Source: an uncultured Flavobacteriaceae bacterium (GTDB lineage Bacteria; Bacteroidota; Bacteroidia; Flavobacteriales; Flavobacteriaceae). Taken from it: a stretch of 64,000 bases of DNA. Position numbers and translations under genes: made by a program. The notes under the pieces are model-generated. The model made no database searches. It saw nothing but the letters and a program-made list of their open reading frames with translations, and was not told where the DNA came from. The stretch is taken from NCBI GenBank assembly GCA_947500385.1, contig CANMSA010000001.1, forward strand, positions 558,001-622,000. The letters are read 5' to 3'. Of this stretch, positions 17,650 through 25,052 are shown piece after piece; the stretch's first letter is position 1, and each line of letters begins with the position of its first letter.

Positions 17650-17702
17650 ACCAAAAGACTACTAAAAAGGGAAGATTAGAGCCTTTTTTTTATATATTTA
17701 TA
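17650..17702 (+). promoter_or_regulatory. Promoter region of the first TPR-HTH gene
   Basis: ACCAAAAGAC begins 79 nt before the ATG at 17729, exactly as in the second and third units, although here it is preceded by GACT rather than GCAT. A TATATTTA/TATTTATA stretch (17693-17702) occupies the place of the -7 element. The equal spacing also supports choosing ATG 17729 over the TTG at 17705. Confidence 0.5.
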
Positions 17703-17728
17703 ACTTGTTGATAAGAGAACCAAAAATA

Positions 17729-19501
17729 ATGTTTACGAGAAGTTTACGCTTAGCAGTTTTAAATGCAAAAACAGCGATAAGAAAGTGCTTTCTTGTACTC
17801 GTATTACTCATTTTTAGTGGTTCTTTTCTGGTTTTTGGCCAAAATGCTCCCTCCTTGAACAATGCGGTCATCGATAGTATTAATGAAGCAACGAATCCGT
17901 TCTCCCGAGAGAATAGACATTTTGGAATAGCACATTATCGAAACCTGCTTAAGAATTCAATCGCCAACGACCATCAAAAGGGAATTATTGGTTCCTACTA
18001 TAATTTGGGGCAATATTACCGATATATAGACAATCAGAGCGACAGCGCGGTAGCTTATTTCGATAAAGCCATCCTCCTGATGCAAAAGACCGGCATTGAA
18101 AACGAGAATTTATACAGAACGTACAATAATAAGGCTATTACCATTGCCGAGGCAGGAATGGAATTTTTGTCACTCGAATCTTTCCAAAAAGCATACGAAG
18201 CATCCTTGAAAAATGGCAATGCTGTAGAAATTTTGAGAGCCAAAGTCAATCTTACGGAGCTCAACAAGGCGTTGGGCAATTATCAAAAAGCGATTAACTT
18301 GGCCACGGAACTGCTCGAAGACACCCCCTCCATGGATAATACGTCGAAAGCGATACTAAATGGTATCATCGGTGGGAGTCTTGTAAAATCAAATAAGCCT
18401 AGGCAAGCCCTTTCATTTCTTGAAATCTGCGATTCATTATATACTAGCGACATGCACGAAGGAACACTAATAGAAAATCGCACTTGGATGGCCCATGCCT
18501 ATCTAGCTATGGGAAACTTCAAGAAAGCGATTCATATTAGTGAAAGTTTGGTCAAGGATTTTCCCGATTACCCTGGCAATTTACAGTTGACCAGTTTGGT
18601 ACTTGGCAAGGCCCTCTTTCAAGATAAGCAAACCAATAAAGGGATTAAGGTACTGGAAGAAGGCCTCAAATTGAAAGGTACCAGCGAAGAGCAAATCACT
18701 ATTTTAGAAACATTGGGCTTCTTTTATTTGTCCCGAAAAGACTTTGAACAGGCCCAGCCCCTCTTGAACAAGGCCATCGCGATGCGAGACAGCATACAGG
18801 TTTTAAGGTCACAAAGATTTTCGCGCTACTCGTCCATTTCTTATGATCTGTTGGAAACCCAATATAAAAATGATGCCCTATCCCATAAAAACGAGGTGCT
18901 CGAGGCAAAGGCCATACAACGGGAGTATATCGTTGGGCTTCTCATACTCTCCGTTGCCATCTTATTGCTATCGATCCTGGGCTACATACTTTGGAAAAAA
19001 TATCATAGCGGAAAAAAGACGATTAAAAGTCTTAAGGCCAACGAAAAGGCAATCCTAGAGGCCCACATAAAACTTAGGGAAGACGAACTGGGCGCCACAA
19101 TGGCCCATTTGAACAAATCGATGAAGACCCTAAAATCAATCACCTCGGATCTGGGCACAAGCATTCGAAACAAGGACTATGCCTCTTTGGAAAATATAAA
19201 AAGGGCCCTAAAGGAACACCAAGAATCTTCCTCAGCCACCTCCTTACTGACCGATAGGGTAGAGTCGCAATACCCAAGAATGACCACTCAACTGCGCGAA
19301 ATGTACCCCAACTTCACCCCAAACGATGTAAAGCATTGTGTTATGATCAAACTGGGGCTAAGCCTAAAGGAAACGGCGCAATTATTCAATATAACCGTCG
19401 CGGCCGTAAAATCGGCCAGAGGGCGGATGCGGAAAAAAATGGGATTGGATGCCGATGTTTCGCTTCGGCAACATTTGAGTCATATGGCAAAATCAGCCTA
19501 G
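17729..19501 (+). CDS. TPR-transmembrane-LuxR-like HTH regulator, copy 1
   Basis: A 590-residue membrane one-component regulator. A signal peptide (KCFLVLVLLIFSGSFLVFGQ) is followed by about seven TPR-like helical pairs in the periplasm (residues 60-370, e.g. YYNLGQYYRYIDNQSDSAV, WMAHAYLAMGNFKKAI), a coiled-coil linker (YDLLETQYKNDALSHKNEVLEAKA), one transmembrane helix (about 400-422), a cytoplasmic coiled coil, and a C-terminal HTH (about 527-572: FTPNDVKHCVMIKLGLSLKE, NITVAAVKSARGRMRKKM) of the LuxR/sigma-4 type. The last 220 residues are nearly identical in the three copies, while the TPR part has diverged. A TTG at 17705 would lengthen it by eight residues, but ATG 17729 keeps promoter spacing equal to the other copies. 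Confidence 0.9.
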   Translation: MFTRSLRLAVLNAKTAIRKCFLVLVLLIFSGSFLVFGQNAPSLNNAVIDSINEATNPFSRENRHFGIAHYRNLLKNSIANDHQKGIIGSYYNLGQYYRYIDNQSDSAVAYFDKAILLMQKTGIENENLYRTYNNKAITIAEAGMEFLSLESFQKAYEASLKNGNAVEILRAKVNLTELNKALGNYQKAINLATELLEDTPSMDNTSKAILNGIIGGSLVKSNKPRQALSFLEICDSLYTSDMHEGTLIENRTWMAHAYLAMGNFKKAIHISESLVKDFPDYPGNLQLTSLVLGKALFQDKQTNKGIKVLEEGLKLKGTSEEQITILETLGFFYLSRKDFEQAQPLLNKAIAMRDSIQVLRSQRFSRYSSISYDLLETQYKNDALSHKNEVLEAKAIQREYIVGLLILSVAILLLSILGYILWKKYHSGKKTIKSLKANEKAILEAHIKLREDELGATMAHLNKSMKTLKSITSDLGTSIRNKDYASLENIKRALKEHQESSSATSLLTDRVESQYPRMTTQLREMYPNFTPNDVKHCVMIKLGLSLKETAQLFNITVAAVKSARGRMRKKMGLDADVSLRQHLSHMAKSA

Positions 19502-19636
19502 AAAAAAGTTTGAATATCGGGGCTCGGCACTTATCTAAAGACTGTTGAGCGACCGCTACCAAACACTATCATGTTACCGGTTGATATGCGAACCCCACAA
19601 TAAATAATTTCTTTATCCAGCGCTGATAACCAAGGT

Positions 19637-19737
19637 ATGCCATAAACCCTTTGCCATTCATCCTTGGTTCGATGGGCCCATTACCAAGGAAGAAGAATAC
19701 CTTGTATCGAACGGGGAATCATGCCATAAATCTTTGC
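19637..19737. repeat. Imperfect direct repeat downstream of TPR copy 1
   Basis: ATGCCATAAACCCTTTGCC (19637-19655) is repeated as ATGCCATAAATCTTTGC (19721-19737), flanking the sequence GGTTCGAT ... ATCGAAC, which is an inverted pair. No coding frame of interest is present in 19502-19777. It may be a relic of an earlier copy of the duplicated unit. Confidence 0.45.
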
Positions 19738-19777
19738 TGTTGCTTTGCGAAACTAAGGAAGTCACATCTTCAAATAC

Positions 19778-19915
19778 TTACTTGAAGAATACGAACACCA
19801 TACAGTAGACCACGTATGCCATCCACAATAAAAAGAAAACCAGCGTATAGTCAGACGATTTTTGATATTTTTTAATCCGTTCTTGGTTTTGATTATTTTG
19901 ATCTTTACTCAACAT
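19778..19915 (-). CDS. 45-residue single-span membrane mini-protein B
   Basis: The most divergent of the four 45-residue paralogues: MLSKDQNNQNQERIKKYQKSS, then a transmembrane helix (about 23-44: TLVFFLLWMAYVVYCMVFVFF) ending in Lys45. It keeps the invariant positions FFLL (27-30), Tyr34, Val36, Cys38, Val42 and Phe44. A longer frame to 19978 exists, but the 45-codon form matches the other copies exactly in length. It lies between TPR copy 1 (convergent) and mini-protein C (tandem, same strand), so lacks a divergent TPR partner of its own. Confidence 0.75.
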   Translation of the reverse strand: MLSKDQNNQNQERIKKYQKSSDYTLVFFLLWMAYVVYCMVFVFFK

Positions 19916-19975
19916 GCTATAAAATTGACTTATAAGAGCTCCCGTGAATTGGGACCTATACCTCTGTCTGTTTAC

Positions 19976-19983
19976 CAAATGTA
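19976..19983 (-). promoter_or_regulatory. Candidate -7 element of mini-protein B
   Basis: TACATTTG on the minus strand, 61 nt before the ATG at 19915, identical to the -7 element of copies A and C. The GCATACC box is not found at the expected distance, so control may differ. Confidence 0.45.
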
Positions 19984-20115
19984 TACCCGTAATAGGAGTA
20001 TGGGCGATTTGTTTCTTTTGCGATAATTACTGTTAATACTATTATGAGATAATTGCGCACGATGTAGCCAAAAACCAAAAAAGGATAGTACGCCTACATT
20101 TTGTTAGATACCTCC

Positions 20116-20253
20116 CTAACCAAAGAACACATATAGCACACAACATACTATGTACAGTATTCCAAGCAAAAAGAAAATTGCCGCGCTATCCGTAGCCCTT
20201 TGTTGCTTGTCCTTTCTTCCATAATTTTGATTCATTCCATTTTCTTCCAACAT
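20116..20253 (-). CDS. 45-residue single-span membrane mini-protein C
   Basis: Third copy: MLEENGMNQNYGRKDKQQRA, then the transmembrane helix from about residue 25 (AIFFLLGILYIVCCVLYVFFG). It is very close to copy D (shared MNQ, RATDSA/GATDSA, FFLLGILYIVCC), in line with a recent duplication of the whole unit. Two adjacent cysteines (37, 38) lie in the membrane helix. Divergent from TPR copy 2 with 470 nt between start codons. Confidence 0.82.
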   Translation of the reverse strand: MLEENGMNQNYGRKDKQQRATDSAAIFFLLGILYIVCCVLYVFFG

Positions 20254-20292
20254 GCCGTTAAATTTTAGTCCCATAAATTGTTTTCAATTTTT

Positions 20293-20351
20293 GTCCCGTA
20301 ACCCTAAGACTATTCATCCATGGGCCGATTACTTTAGGAAAACCACGGGAC
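20293..20351. other. Conserved hairpin in the mini-protein C leader
   Basis: GTCCCG (20293-20298) pairs with CGGGAC (20346-20351); inside, CCTAA (20303-20307) pairs with TTAGG (20334-20338). The outer stem, the adjoining CATGCC and the internal GCCGATTACTT are kept in unit 3. It lies inside the predicted 190-nt leader of the mini-protein transcript, so could be a regulatory RNA structure. Confidence 0.5.
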
Positions 20352-20446
20352 ATGCCTATCAATTTCCGTTTCCCTTTAGGTTGCCAAACCTTGGTTTGCT
20401 TGTACAAAGAAATCCCAAGGTGGTACCGAACCTTATTAACTATGCT

Positions 20447-20503
20447 CAAATGTACAGTTCATTCAAGGGAAATTGTAATTTATGGGGTGCTCAAAAGGTA
20501 TGC
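20447..20503 (-). promoter_or_regulatory. Promoter of mini-protein C with GCATACC box
   Basis: Minus-strand box GCATACC (20497-20503, in GCATACCTTTTGAGCACCCC) and, after 43 nt, TACATTTG (20447-20454) as -7 element. Predicted leader about 190 nt. It occupies the middle of the 470-nt gene-free stretch 20254-20723, the rest of which holds the leader hairpin and the TPR promoter. Confidence 0.68.
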
Positions 20504-20640
20504 AGGTGAATTTTTATGAAAGCCCCCTTTTCCGATGTCAAAGAACGCCGTCTATTTTTAAAGAAAATAGCCTAAGTCCTTATATAATGGGCCTTTCAAA
20601 AAATTAGCGTTCAAATTTATTTTCTGTTATTTGTACAAAT

Positions 20641-20697
20641 GCATACCAAAAGACGACCCATATTTCACCTGATGAAGACTTCTTTTACCTACTTTTA
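20641..20697 (+). promoter_or_regulatory. Promoter of TPR copy 2 with GCATACC box
   Basis: Plus-strand box GCATACC (20641-20647, in GCATACCAAAAGACGACC) and, again 43 nt later, TACTTTTA (20690-20697), one base from the TAnnTTTG consensus. Leader of about 20 nt to the ATG at 20724. The same box therefore sits in mirror orientation before both divergent genes. Confidence 0.68.
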
Positions 20698-20723
20698 TGT
20701 ATCACCCTTAAAAACGAATCGGC

Positions 20724-22526
20724 ATGTCGAACGGCGATACTTATCAAAAGATCTCTACTATAATTTTAAGAAAAATCAACTACTTTTCAATGATACTTCT
20801 TATTAGTATGTTCACTTCGTTTTGTGCTTTGGGCCAAACAGAAGGGACCATGAGCAATGCCGACATCGATAGTATACTTGATGCGACGGCACCGTATCGA
20901 CAGCAGAACAGGCATCTGAAACTAAGCCATTATAAAAATCTTCTTAAGAAGTGCCAAGAAAAAAAGTATATCAAAGGAATCATAAATTCTTTTTGGAACT
21001 TAGGTCTTTACTACGATTTTATTGACAAACAAACCGACAGTGCGTTGTATTACCATGACCAAGCAATACTCCTTATGGAGAAAAACGGCGTTGAAAAAAA
21101 GAGGTTGACTCAGACCTACACTCAAAAGGCGATAACCCTCAGTGAGGCGGGAATGGAATTCCTATCCCTTGAATCTTTCGAAAAGGCATATGAAGTGGCC
21201 TTGGAAATTGACAATGCCAGCAGCATTTTATATGGGCTACTGAACCTTGCGGAAACCCAAAGGTTATTGGGTAATTATCAAAAGTCGATTGATTTGGCCA
21301 CCGAACTGCTCGACGATTTTCCAGTTTTAAAGGATGAAAAAGTAAAAGGTTTGGAGGAAAAAGCAAAGTCCATTCTAAACGGTATGATCGGCGCTTGCCT
21401 CGTTAAGATAAACAAACCCAAAAAGGCCCTTTCGTTCCTGAAAGTTTCAGATTCGATTTTCCGAATCCGAAGCGGCATGGACGAAGCAATACTTGTGGAT
21501 ACCAGAACGTGGATGGCCCATGCCCATCTCGACCTCGGGGATCCACAAAAAGCCATTCAAGTTTGTGAAAACATCTACTCGGAGTTCCCCGATTATAGCC
21601 GAAATCTACAGTTGACCGACCTAGTCCTTGGTAAGGCCCTATTACAAAATGGCCAGACCCAAAGAGCACTTCAGGTATTGGAACAGGGACTCACCTCGAC
21701 CGGCAAAAAAGCGGATCAAATAAACATTTTGGAAACTTTGGGCTTCTTTCATTTGTCCCAAAAGAACTTTGGAAAGGCCGAGCCCCTATTAAACAAGGCC
21801 ATCGGAATGCGCGACAGCATACAGTTTGCAAGGGCCAAGAGATTTTCGCGCTACTCCTCCATCTCCTATGATCTGTTGGAAACCCAATATAAGAACGACG
21901 CCCTCTCCCATAAAAACGAGGTACTAGAGGCAAGGGCCAAACAACGGGAGTATATCGTTGGGCTGCTCATATTGTCTGTCGCCATCCTGTTGTTATTGAT
22001 TGTGGGCTACATTCTGTGGAAAAAGTACCATAGCGGAAAAAAGACCATCCAAAGCCTTAAGGCGAACGAGAAGGCGATTTTGGAGGCCCACATAAAACTT
22101 CGGGAAGACGAACTAGGGGTCACCATGGCCCATTTGAACAAATCGATGGAGACCTTAAAGTCGATCTCCGGCGAGTTGGGAAAGAGCATTCGGAACAAGG
22201 ACTATAGCGCCTTGGAAAATATAAAAAGGGCTTTAAAGGAACACCAAGAAGCTTCTTCGGCTACCACCCTGTTGACCGATAGGGTAGAATCCCAGTACCC
22301 CAGGATGACCACTCAACTGCGCGAGATGTACCCCAACTTCACTCCCAATGATGTAAAGCATTGTGTTATGATCAAACTGGGCCTAAGCCTAAAGGAAACG
22401 GCCCAATTATTCAATATAACCGTCGCCGCCGTAAAATCGGCCAGAGGGCGAATGCGGAAAAAAATGGGATTGGACAGGGATGTTTCGCTTCGGCAACATT
22501 TAAGCTATGTTGCAAAATCGGCCTAG
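20724..22526 (+). CDS. TPR-transmembrane-LuxR-like HTH regulator, copy 2
   Basis: A 600-residue paralogue of copy 1. Signal peptide NYFSMILLISMFTSFCALGQ; periplasmic TPR region about 60-380 (FWNLGLYYDFIDKQTDSALY; WMAHAHLDLGDPQKAIQVCENI); coiled-coil linker; transmembrane helix about 410-432 (IVGLLILSVAILLLLIVGYIL) followed by KKYHSGKK, which places the C-terminus in the cytoplasm; coiled coil; HTH about 537-582. The last 220 residues are almost the same as in copies 1 and 3, with mostly synonymous base changes, while the sensor part differs strongly and has an extra acidic/Lys insertion (LKDEKVKGLEEKAK). Divergent from mini-protein C. Confidence 0.9.
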   Translation: MSNGDTYQKISTIILRKINYFSMILLISMFTSFCALGQTEGTMSNADIDSILDATAPYRQQNRHLKLSHYKNLLKKCQEKKYIKGIINSFWNLGLYYDFIDKQTDSALYYHDQAILLMEKNGVEKKRLTQTYTQKAITLSEAGMEFLSLESFEKAYEVALEIDNASSILYGLLNLAETQRLLGNYQKSIDLATELLDDFPVLKDEKVKGLEEKAKSILNGMIGACLVKINKPKKALSFLKVSDSIFRIRSGMDEAILVDTRTWMAHAHLDLGDPQKAIQVCENIYSEFPDYSRNLQLTDLVLGKALLQNGQTQRALQVLEQGLTSTGKKADQINILETLGFFHLSQKNFGKAEPLLNKAIGMRDSIQFARAKRFSRYSSISYDLLETQYKNDALSHKNEVLEARAKQREYIVGLLILSVAILLLLIVGYILWKKYHSGKKTIQSLKANEKAILEAHIKLREDELGVTMAHLNKSMETLKSISGELGKSIRNKDYSALENIKRALKEHQEASSATTLLTDRVESQYPRMTTQLREMYPNFTPNDVKHCVMIKLGLSLKETAQLFNITVAAVKSARGRMRKKMGLDRDVSLRQHLSYVAKSA

Positions 22527-22640
22527 CAATACAAGTTGAAGGCCCGCTGATACCATACTTATCTTTTGTCCGGAAGTAAAGTCATTAGAATAATCGGCCG
22601 AATACGCTTCATAGCCAAGAAAATGAGTGATTTGAAATGG

Positions 22641-22778
22641 TCAACCAAACAAAACATATAGCATGCAACATACAATATACAGTATGCCCAATAAAAAGAA
22701 AATGGTCGCACTATCAGTTGCTCCCTGAGCTTTCCGTTTCTGCCAATATTTTTGATTCATTCCGCTTTCGTTTAACAT
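22641..22778 (-). CDS. 45-residue single-span membrane mini-protein D
   Basis: Fourth copy: MLNESGMNQKYWQKRKAQGA, then the membrane helix IFFLLGILYIVCCMLYVLFG to the stop. It shares about three quarters of its residues with copy C. Same length, same strand and same divergent position relative to TPR copy 3 (471 nt between start codons). The N-terminal half is soluble and basic. Confidence 0.82.
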   Translation of the reverse strand: MLNESGMNQKYWQKRKAQGATDSATIFFLLGILYIVCCMLYVLFG

Positions 22779-22818
22779 CCTGTAAAAATTAAGTTTGTAA
22801 AAACCATTCTTGATCTTT

Positions 22819-22878
22819 GTCCCGCAAGCCCATGAACTATTCGTTCATGAGCCGATTACTTAGGGGAAACTGCGGGAC
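22819..22878. other. Conserved hairpin in the mini-protein D leader
   Basis: Outer stem GTCCCG (22819-22824) / CGGGAC (22873-22878), as in unit 2, with a perfect internal hairpin CATGAAC (22831-22837) / GTTCATG (22843-22849). In unit 2 the inner pairing uses different bases at a similar place, which suggests that structure rather than sequence is kept. Confidence 0.5.
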
Positions 22879-22973
22879 ATGCCTACCGATTCCTGTTTCC
22901 CCTTCGGTTTCCAAACATTCGTTTTCTTGGATAAAGAAATACGAAGAGGTCACCAAACCATATTAACTATGTT

Positions 22974-23030
22974 CAAATATACTGTTCATTTAAGAGACTC
23001 TATAATCTACAGGGGGCTCAAAAGGTATGC
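22974..23030 (-). promoter_or_regulatory. Promoter of mini-protein D with GCATACC box
   Basis: Minus-strand GCATACC (23024-23030) and, 43 nt on, TATATTTG (22974-22981), a perfect TAnnTTTG. Predicted leader about 190 nt with the hairpin at 22819-22878. Lies in the 471-nt gene-free stretch 22779-23249. Confidence 0.68.
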
Positions 23031-23166
23031 ATGTGCTTTTTTAAAAAAGCCTCATCCGCTCATTCGGGAAAGGTTTCGATTTTTCAAAAAAAAGACCATA
23101 AAACTCTTAATCACAGACTATTAAAATTTAAAACACTGTCATTAAAATTGGTTTTCCGCATCTGGT

Positions 23167-23223
23167 GCATACCAAAAGACGACCTCCATTTCATCCGATT
23201 AAGACTTCTTTCGCCTACTTTTA
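23167..23223 (+). promoter_or_regulatory. Promoter of TPR copy 3 with GCATACC box
   Basis: Plus-strand GCATACCAAAAGACGACC (box 23167-23173) and, 43 nt later, TACTTTTA (23216-23223). The ATG at 23250 follows 34 nt after the start of the -7 element, the same as in unit 2. Confidence 0.68.
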
Positions 23224-23249
23224 TGGGGCACCCTTAAAACCGTATCGGT

Positions 23250-25052
23250 ATGCTGAACAGCGAAAATCGTCAAATGTTCTTTATTGCAATTTCCAGAAAA
23301 ATCAAACCTCTTTCGATTGTACTCTTTTTTAGTATGTTCGCTTCTTTCTGTGTGTTGGGTCAGACCGAGAATACTATGAGCAATGCCGATATCGATAGCA
23401 CTCTCAAAGCAAATTACCCAATGGATCCCAAATTTCGGGACTTAGGGGTAGCCCACTACAAAAACCTTCTCAAGCACTCCATTGCAAATAAACATCGGAA
23501 AGGAACGATCACTTCCTATCATTTCATAGGCAACGTATACAGTACTATTCTCAATCAGCAAGATAGCGCGGTGTTTTACTATGACAAAGCCATTCTTTTG
23601 ATGGAGCAGCATATAGGCCAGGATAGCCTTAGATTATTGGCCACCTACTTGGACAAGGGCATCAGTATTGGCCGCTCAGGGATGGAATTCCTAGCGGTTG
23701 AATATTTAGAAAAAGCATATGAACTAGCGCTCGCCATGGGAAATGAAAATGCAATTCAAGTCACCAGAACAAATCTTGCAGATTTTAACAAGACATCGGG
23801 TAATTATGAGAAAGCAATTGAGTTAGCCAAGGAACTGCTTAAAGATTACCCCGCTAAGGATAATGAATGGAAATTAGGAATAAACCGCCTCATCGGGTCG
23901 GCGATGGTACAAGCAAACAAACCTGAGGAGGCGTTACCGTTTCTCAAAATCGCCGATTCACTTTACCAAGTGGTCGTAGATGGGGAAAAGAATATGACAA
24001 TAAGTCTTCAAGCAAGTATCATAAATAGTCGTAATTGGAAAGCCCAGGCCCACATTGATCTAGGAGACTATGAGAAAGCCATTGATATCTGTGAAACTAT
24101 GTTCAGCGACTTTCCCGATTACCCTGGCAGTTTTACGTTGACCAAAACAGTACTTGGCAGTGCGCTTTTGAAGGATGGACAAACCCAAAAAGCCGTTCGG
24201 GTATTGGAAGAAGCCCTCGAATTGCAGGGTAGCCCAGGACAGAAAAGAGCTATTATGAAAACTCTGGGATTACATTACTTATCGCAAAAGAACTTTAAAA
24301 AGTCGAAGCCGTTGCTGACCGAGCTCATTGAAATGGGAGACAGTGTGGAACTTGCAAGGTCAAAAAGATTTGCACGTTACTCCTCTATTTCCTACAACCT
24401 GTTGGAAACCCAATACAAAAACGATGCCCTGTCGCATAAAAACGAGGTGCTCGAGGCAAAGGCCAAACAACGGGAGTATATCGTTGGGCTTCTCATACTG
24501 TCCGTTGCCATTTTATTGCTATCGATCTTGGGCTACATTCTGTGGAAAAAATATCACAGCGGAAAAAAGACCATCAAAAACCTCAAGGCCAATGAAAAGG
24601 CGATCATGGAGGCCCATATCAAACTTCGGGAAGACGAATTGAGTGCTACCATGGCCCATTTGGGCAAATCGATGAAGACCTTGGAATCGATTTCGACCGA
24701 CTTGGGGAAAAGCATTCGCGACAAGGATTATGCCGCGTTGGAACATATCAAAAGGGCTCTGAAGGAACACCAAGAATCGTCCTCGGCCACCTCCCTGTTG
24801 ACCGATAGGGTAGAATCGCAGTACCCCAGAATGACCGCCCAACTGCGCGAGATGTACCCCAACTTTACCCCAAACGACGTAAAGCACTGTCTCATGATCA
24901 AGCTTGGCCTGAGCCTAAAGGAAACGGCACAGCTGTTCAATATCACCGTCGCGGCCGTAAAATCGGCCAGGGGGCGGATGCGGAAAAAAATGGGATTGGA
25001 TAGGGATATATCGCTTCGGCAACATTTGAGCTATGTGGCAAAATCGGCCTAG
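23250..25052 (+). CDS. TPR-transmembrane-LuxR-like HTH regulator, copy 3
   Basis: A 600-residue paralogue. Signal peptide KPLSIVLFFSMFASFCVLGQ; the early mature part TENTMSNADIDS matches copy 2; TPR region about 60-380 (FIGNVYSTILNQQDSAVFYYDKAI; NWKAQAHIDLGDYEKAIDICETMF; LGLHYLSQKNFKKSKPLL); coiled-coil linker; transmembrane helix about 410-432; cytoplasmic coiled coil; HTH about 537-582 (FTPNDVKHCLMIKLGLSLKE). Periplasmic TPRs joined through the membrane to a DNA-binding domain make it a candidate direct sensor-activator of its own divergent promoters. Convergent with the esterase lipoprotein that follows. Confidence 0.9.
   Translation: MLNSENRQMFFIAISRKIKPLSIVLFFSMFASFCVLGQTENTMSNADIDSTLKANYPMDPKFRDLGVAHYKNLLKHSIANKHRKGTITSYHFIGNVYSTILNQQDSAVFYYDKAILLMEQHIGQDSLRLLATYLDKGISIGRSGMEFLAVEYLEKAYELALAMGNENAIQVTRTNLADFNKTSGNYEKAIELAKELLKDYPAKDNEWKLGINRLIGSAMVQANKPEEALPFLKIADSLYQVVVDGEKNMTISLQASIINSRNWKAQAHIDLGDYEKAIDICETMFSDFPDYPGSFTLTKTVLGSALLKDGQTQKAVRVLEEALELQGSPGQKRAIMKTLGLHYLSQKNFKKSKPLLTELIEMGDSVELARSKRFARYSSISYNLLETQYKNDALSHKNEVLEAKAKQREYIVGLLILSVAILLLSILGYILWKKYHSGKKTIKNLKANEKAIMEAHIKLREDELSATMAHLGKSMKTLESISTDLGKSIRDKDYAALEHIKRALKEHQESSSATSLLTDRVESQYPRMTAQLREMYPNFTPNDVKHCLMIKLGLSLKETAQLFNITVAAVKSARGRMRKKMGLDRDISLRQHLSYVAKSA

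Larger units (their letters stand above)
20116..22526. repeat. Tandem duplicated unit 2 (mini-protein C + spacer + TPR copy 2)
   Basis: Mini-protein, intergenic spacer and TPR gene are collinear with unit 3 at 22641-25052. Offsets between the copies are nearly constant: mini-protein ATG +2525, GCATACC box of the mini-protein +2527, box of the TPR gene +2526 and TPR ATG +2526. Unit 1 (17062-19501) is an older, more divergent copy of the same arrangement. Confidence 0.85.
22641..25052. repeat. Tandem duplicated unit 3 (mini-protein D + spacer + TPR copy 3)
   Basis: Collinear copy of unit 2 (20116-22526). Similarity covers the mini-protein, the entire spacer and the last third of the TPR gene most strongly; the TPR sensor part has drifted. 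Unit junctions show no insertion-sequence ends or target-site duplications that I can see. Confidence 0.85.

Noticed and set aside
17705-17728. TTG start eight codons upstream of TPR copy 1
   Set aside because: ATG 17729 restores the same 79-nt distance to the ACCAAAAGAC element as in the other two copies.
19916-19978. Longer N-terminus for mini-protein B
   Set aside because: The 45-codon form equals the other three copies in length, and the extension would place the -7 element at the start codon.
22641-22778. Mini-proteins as chance frames in spacer DNA
   Set aside because: Four copies with identical length, invariant residues across the membrane helix and a conserved promoter make chance unlikely.
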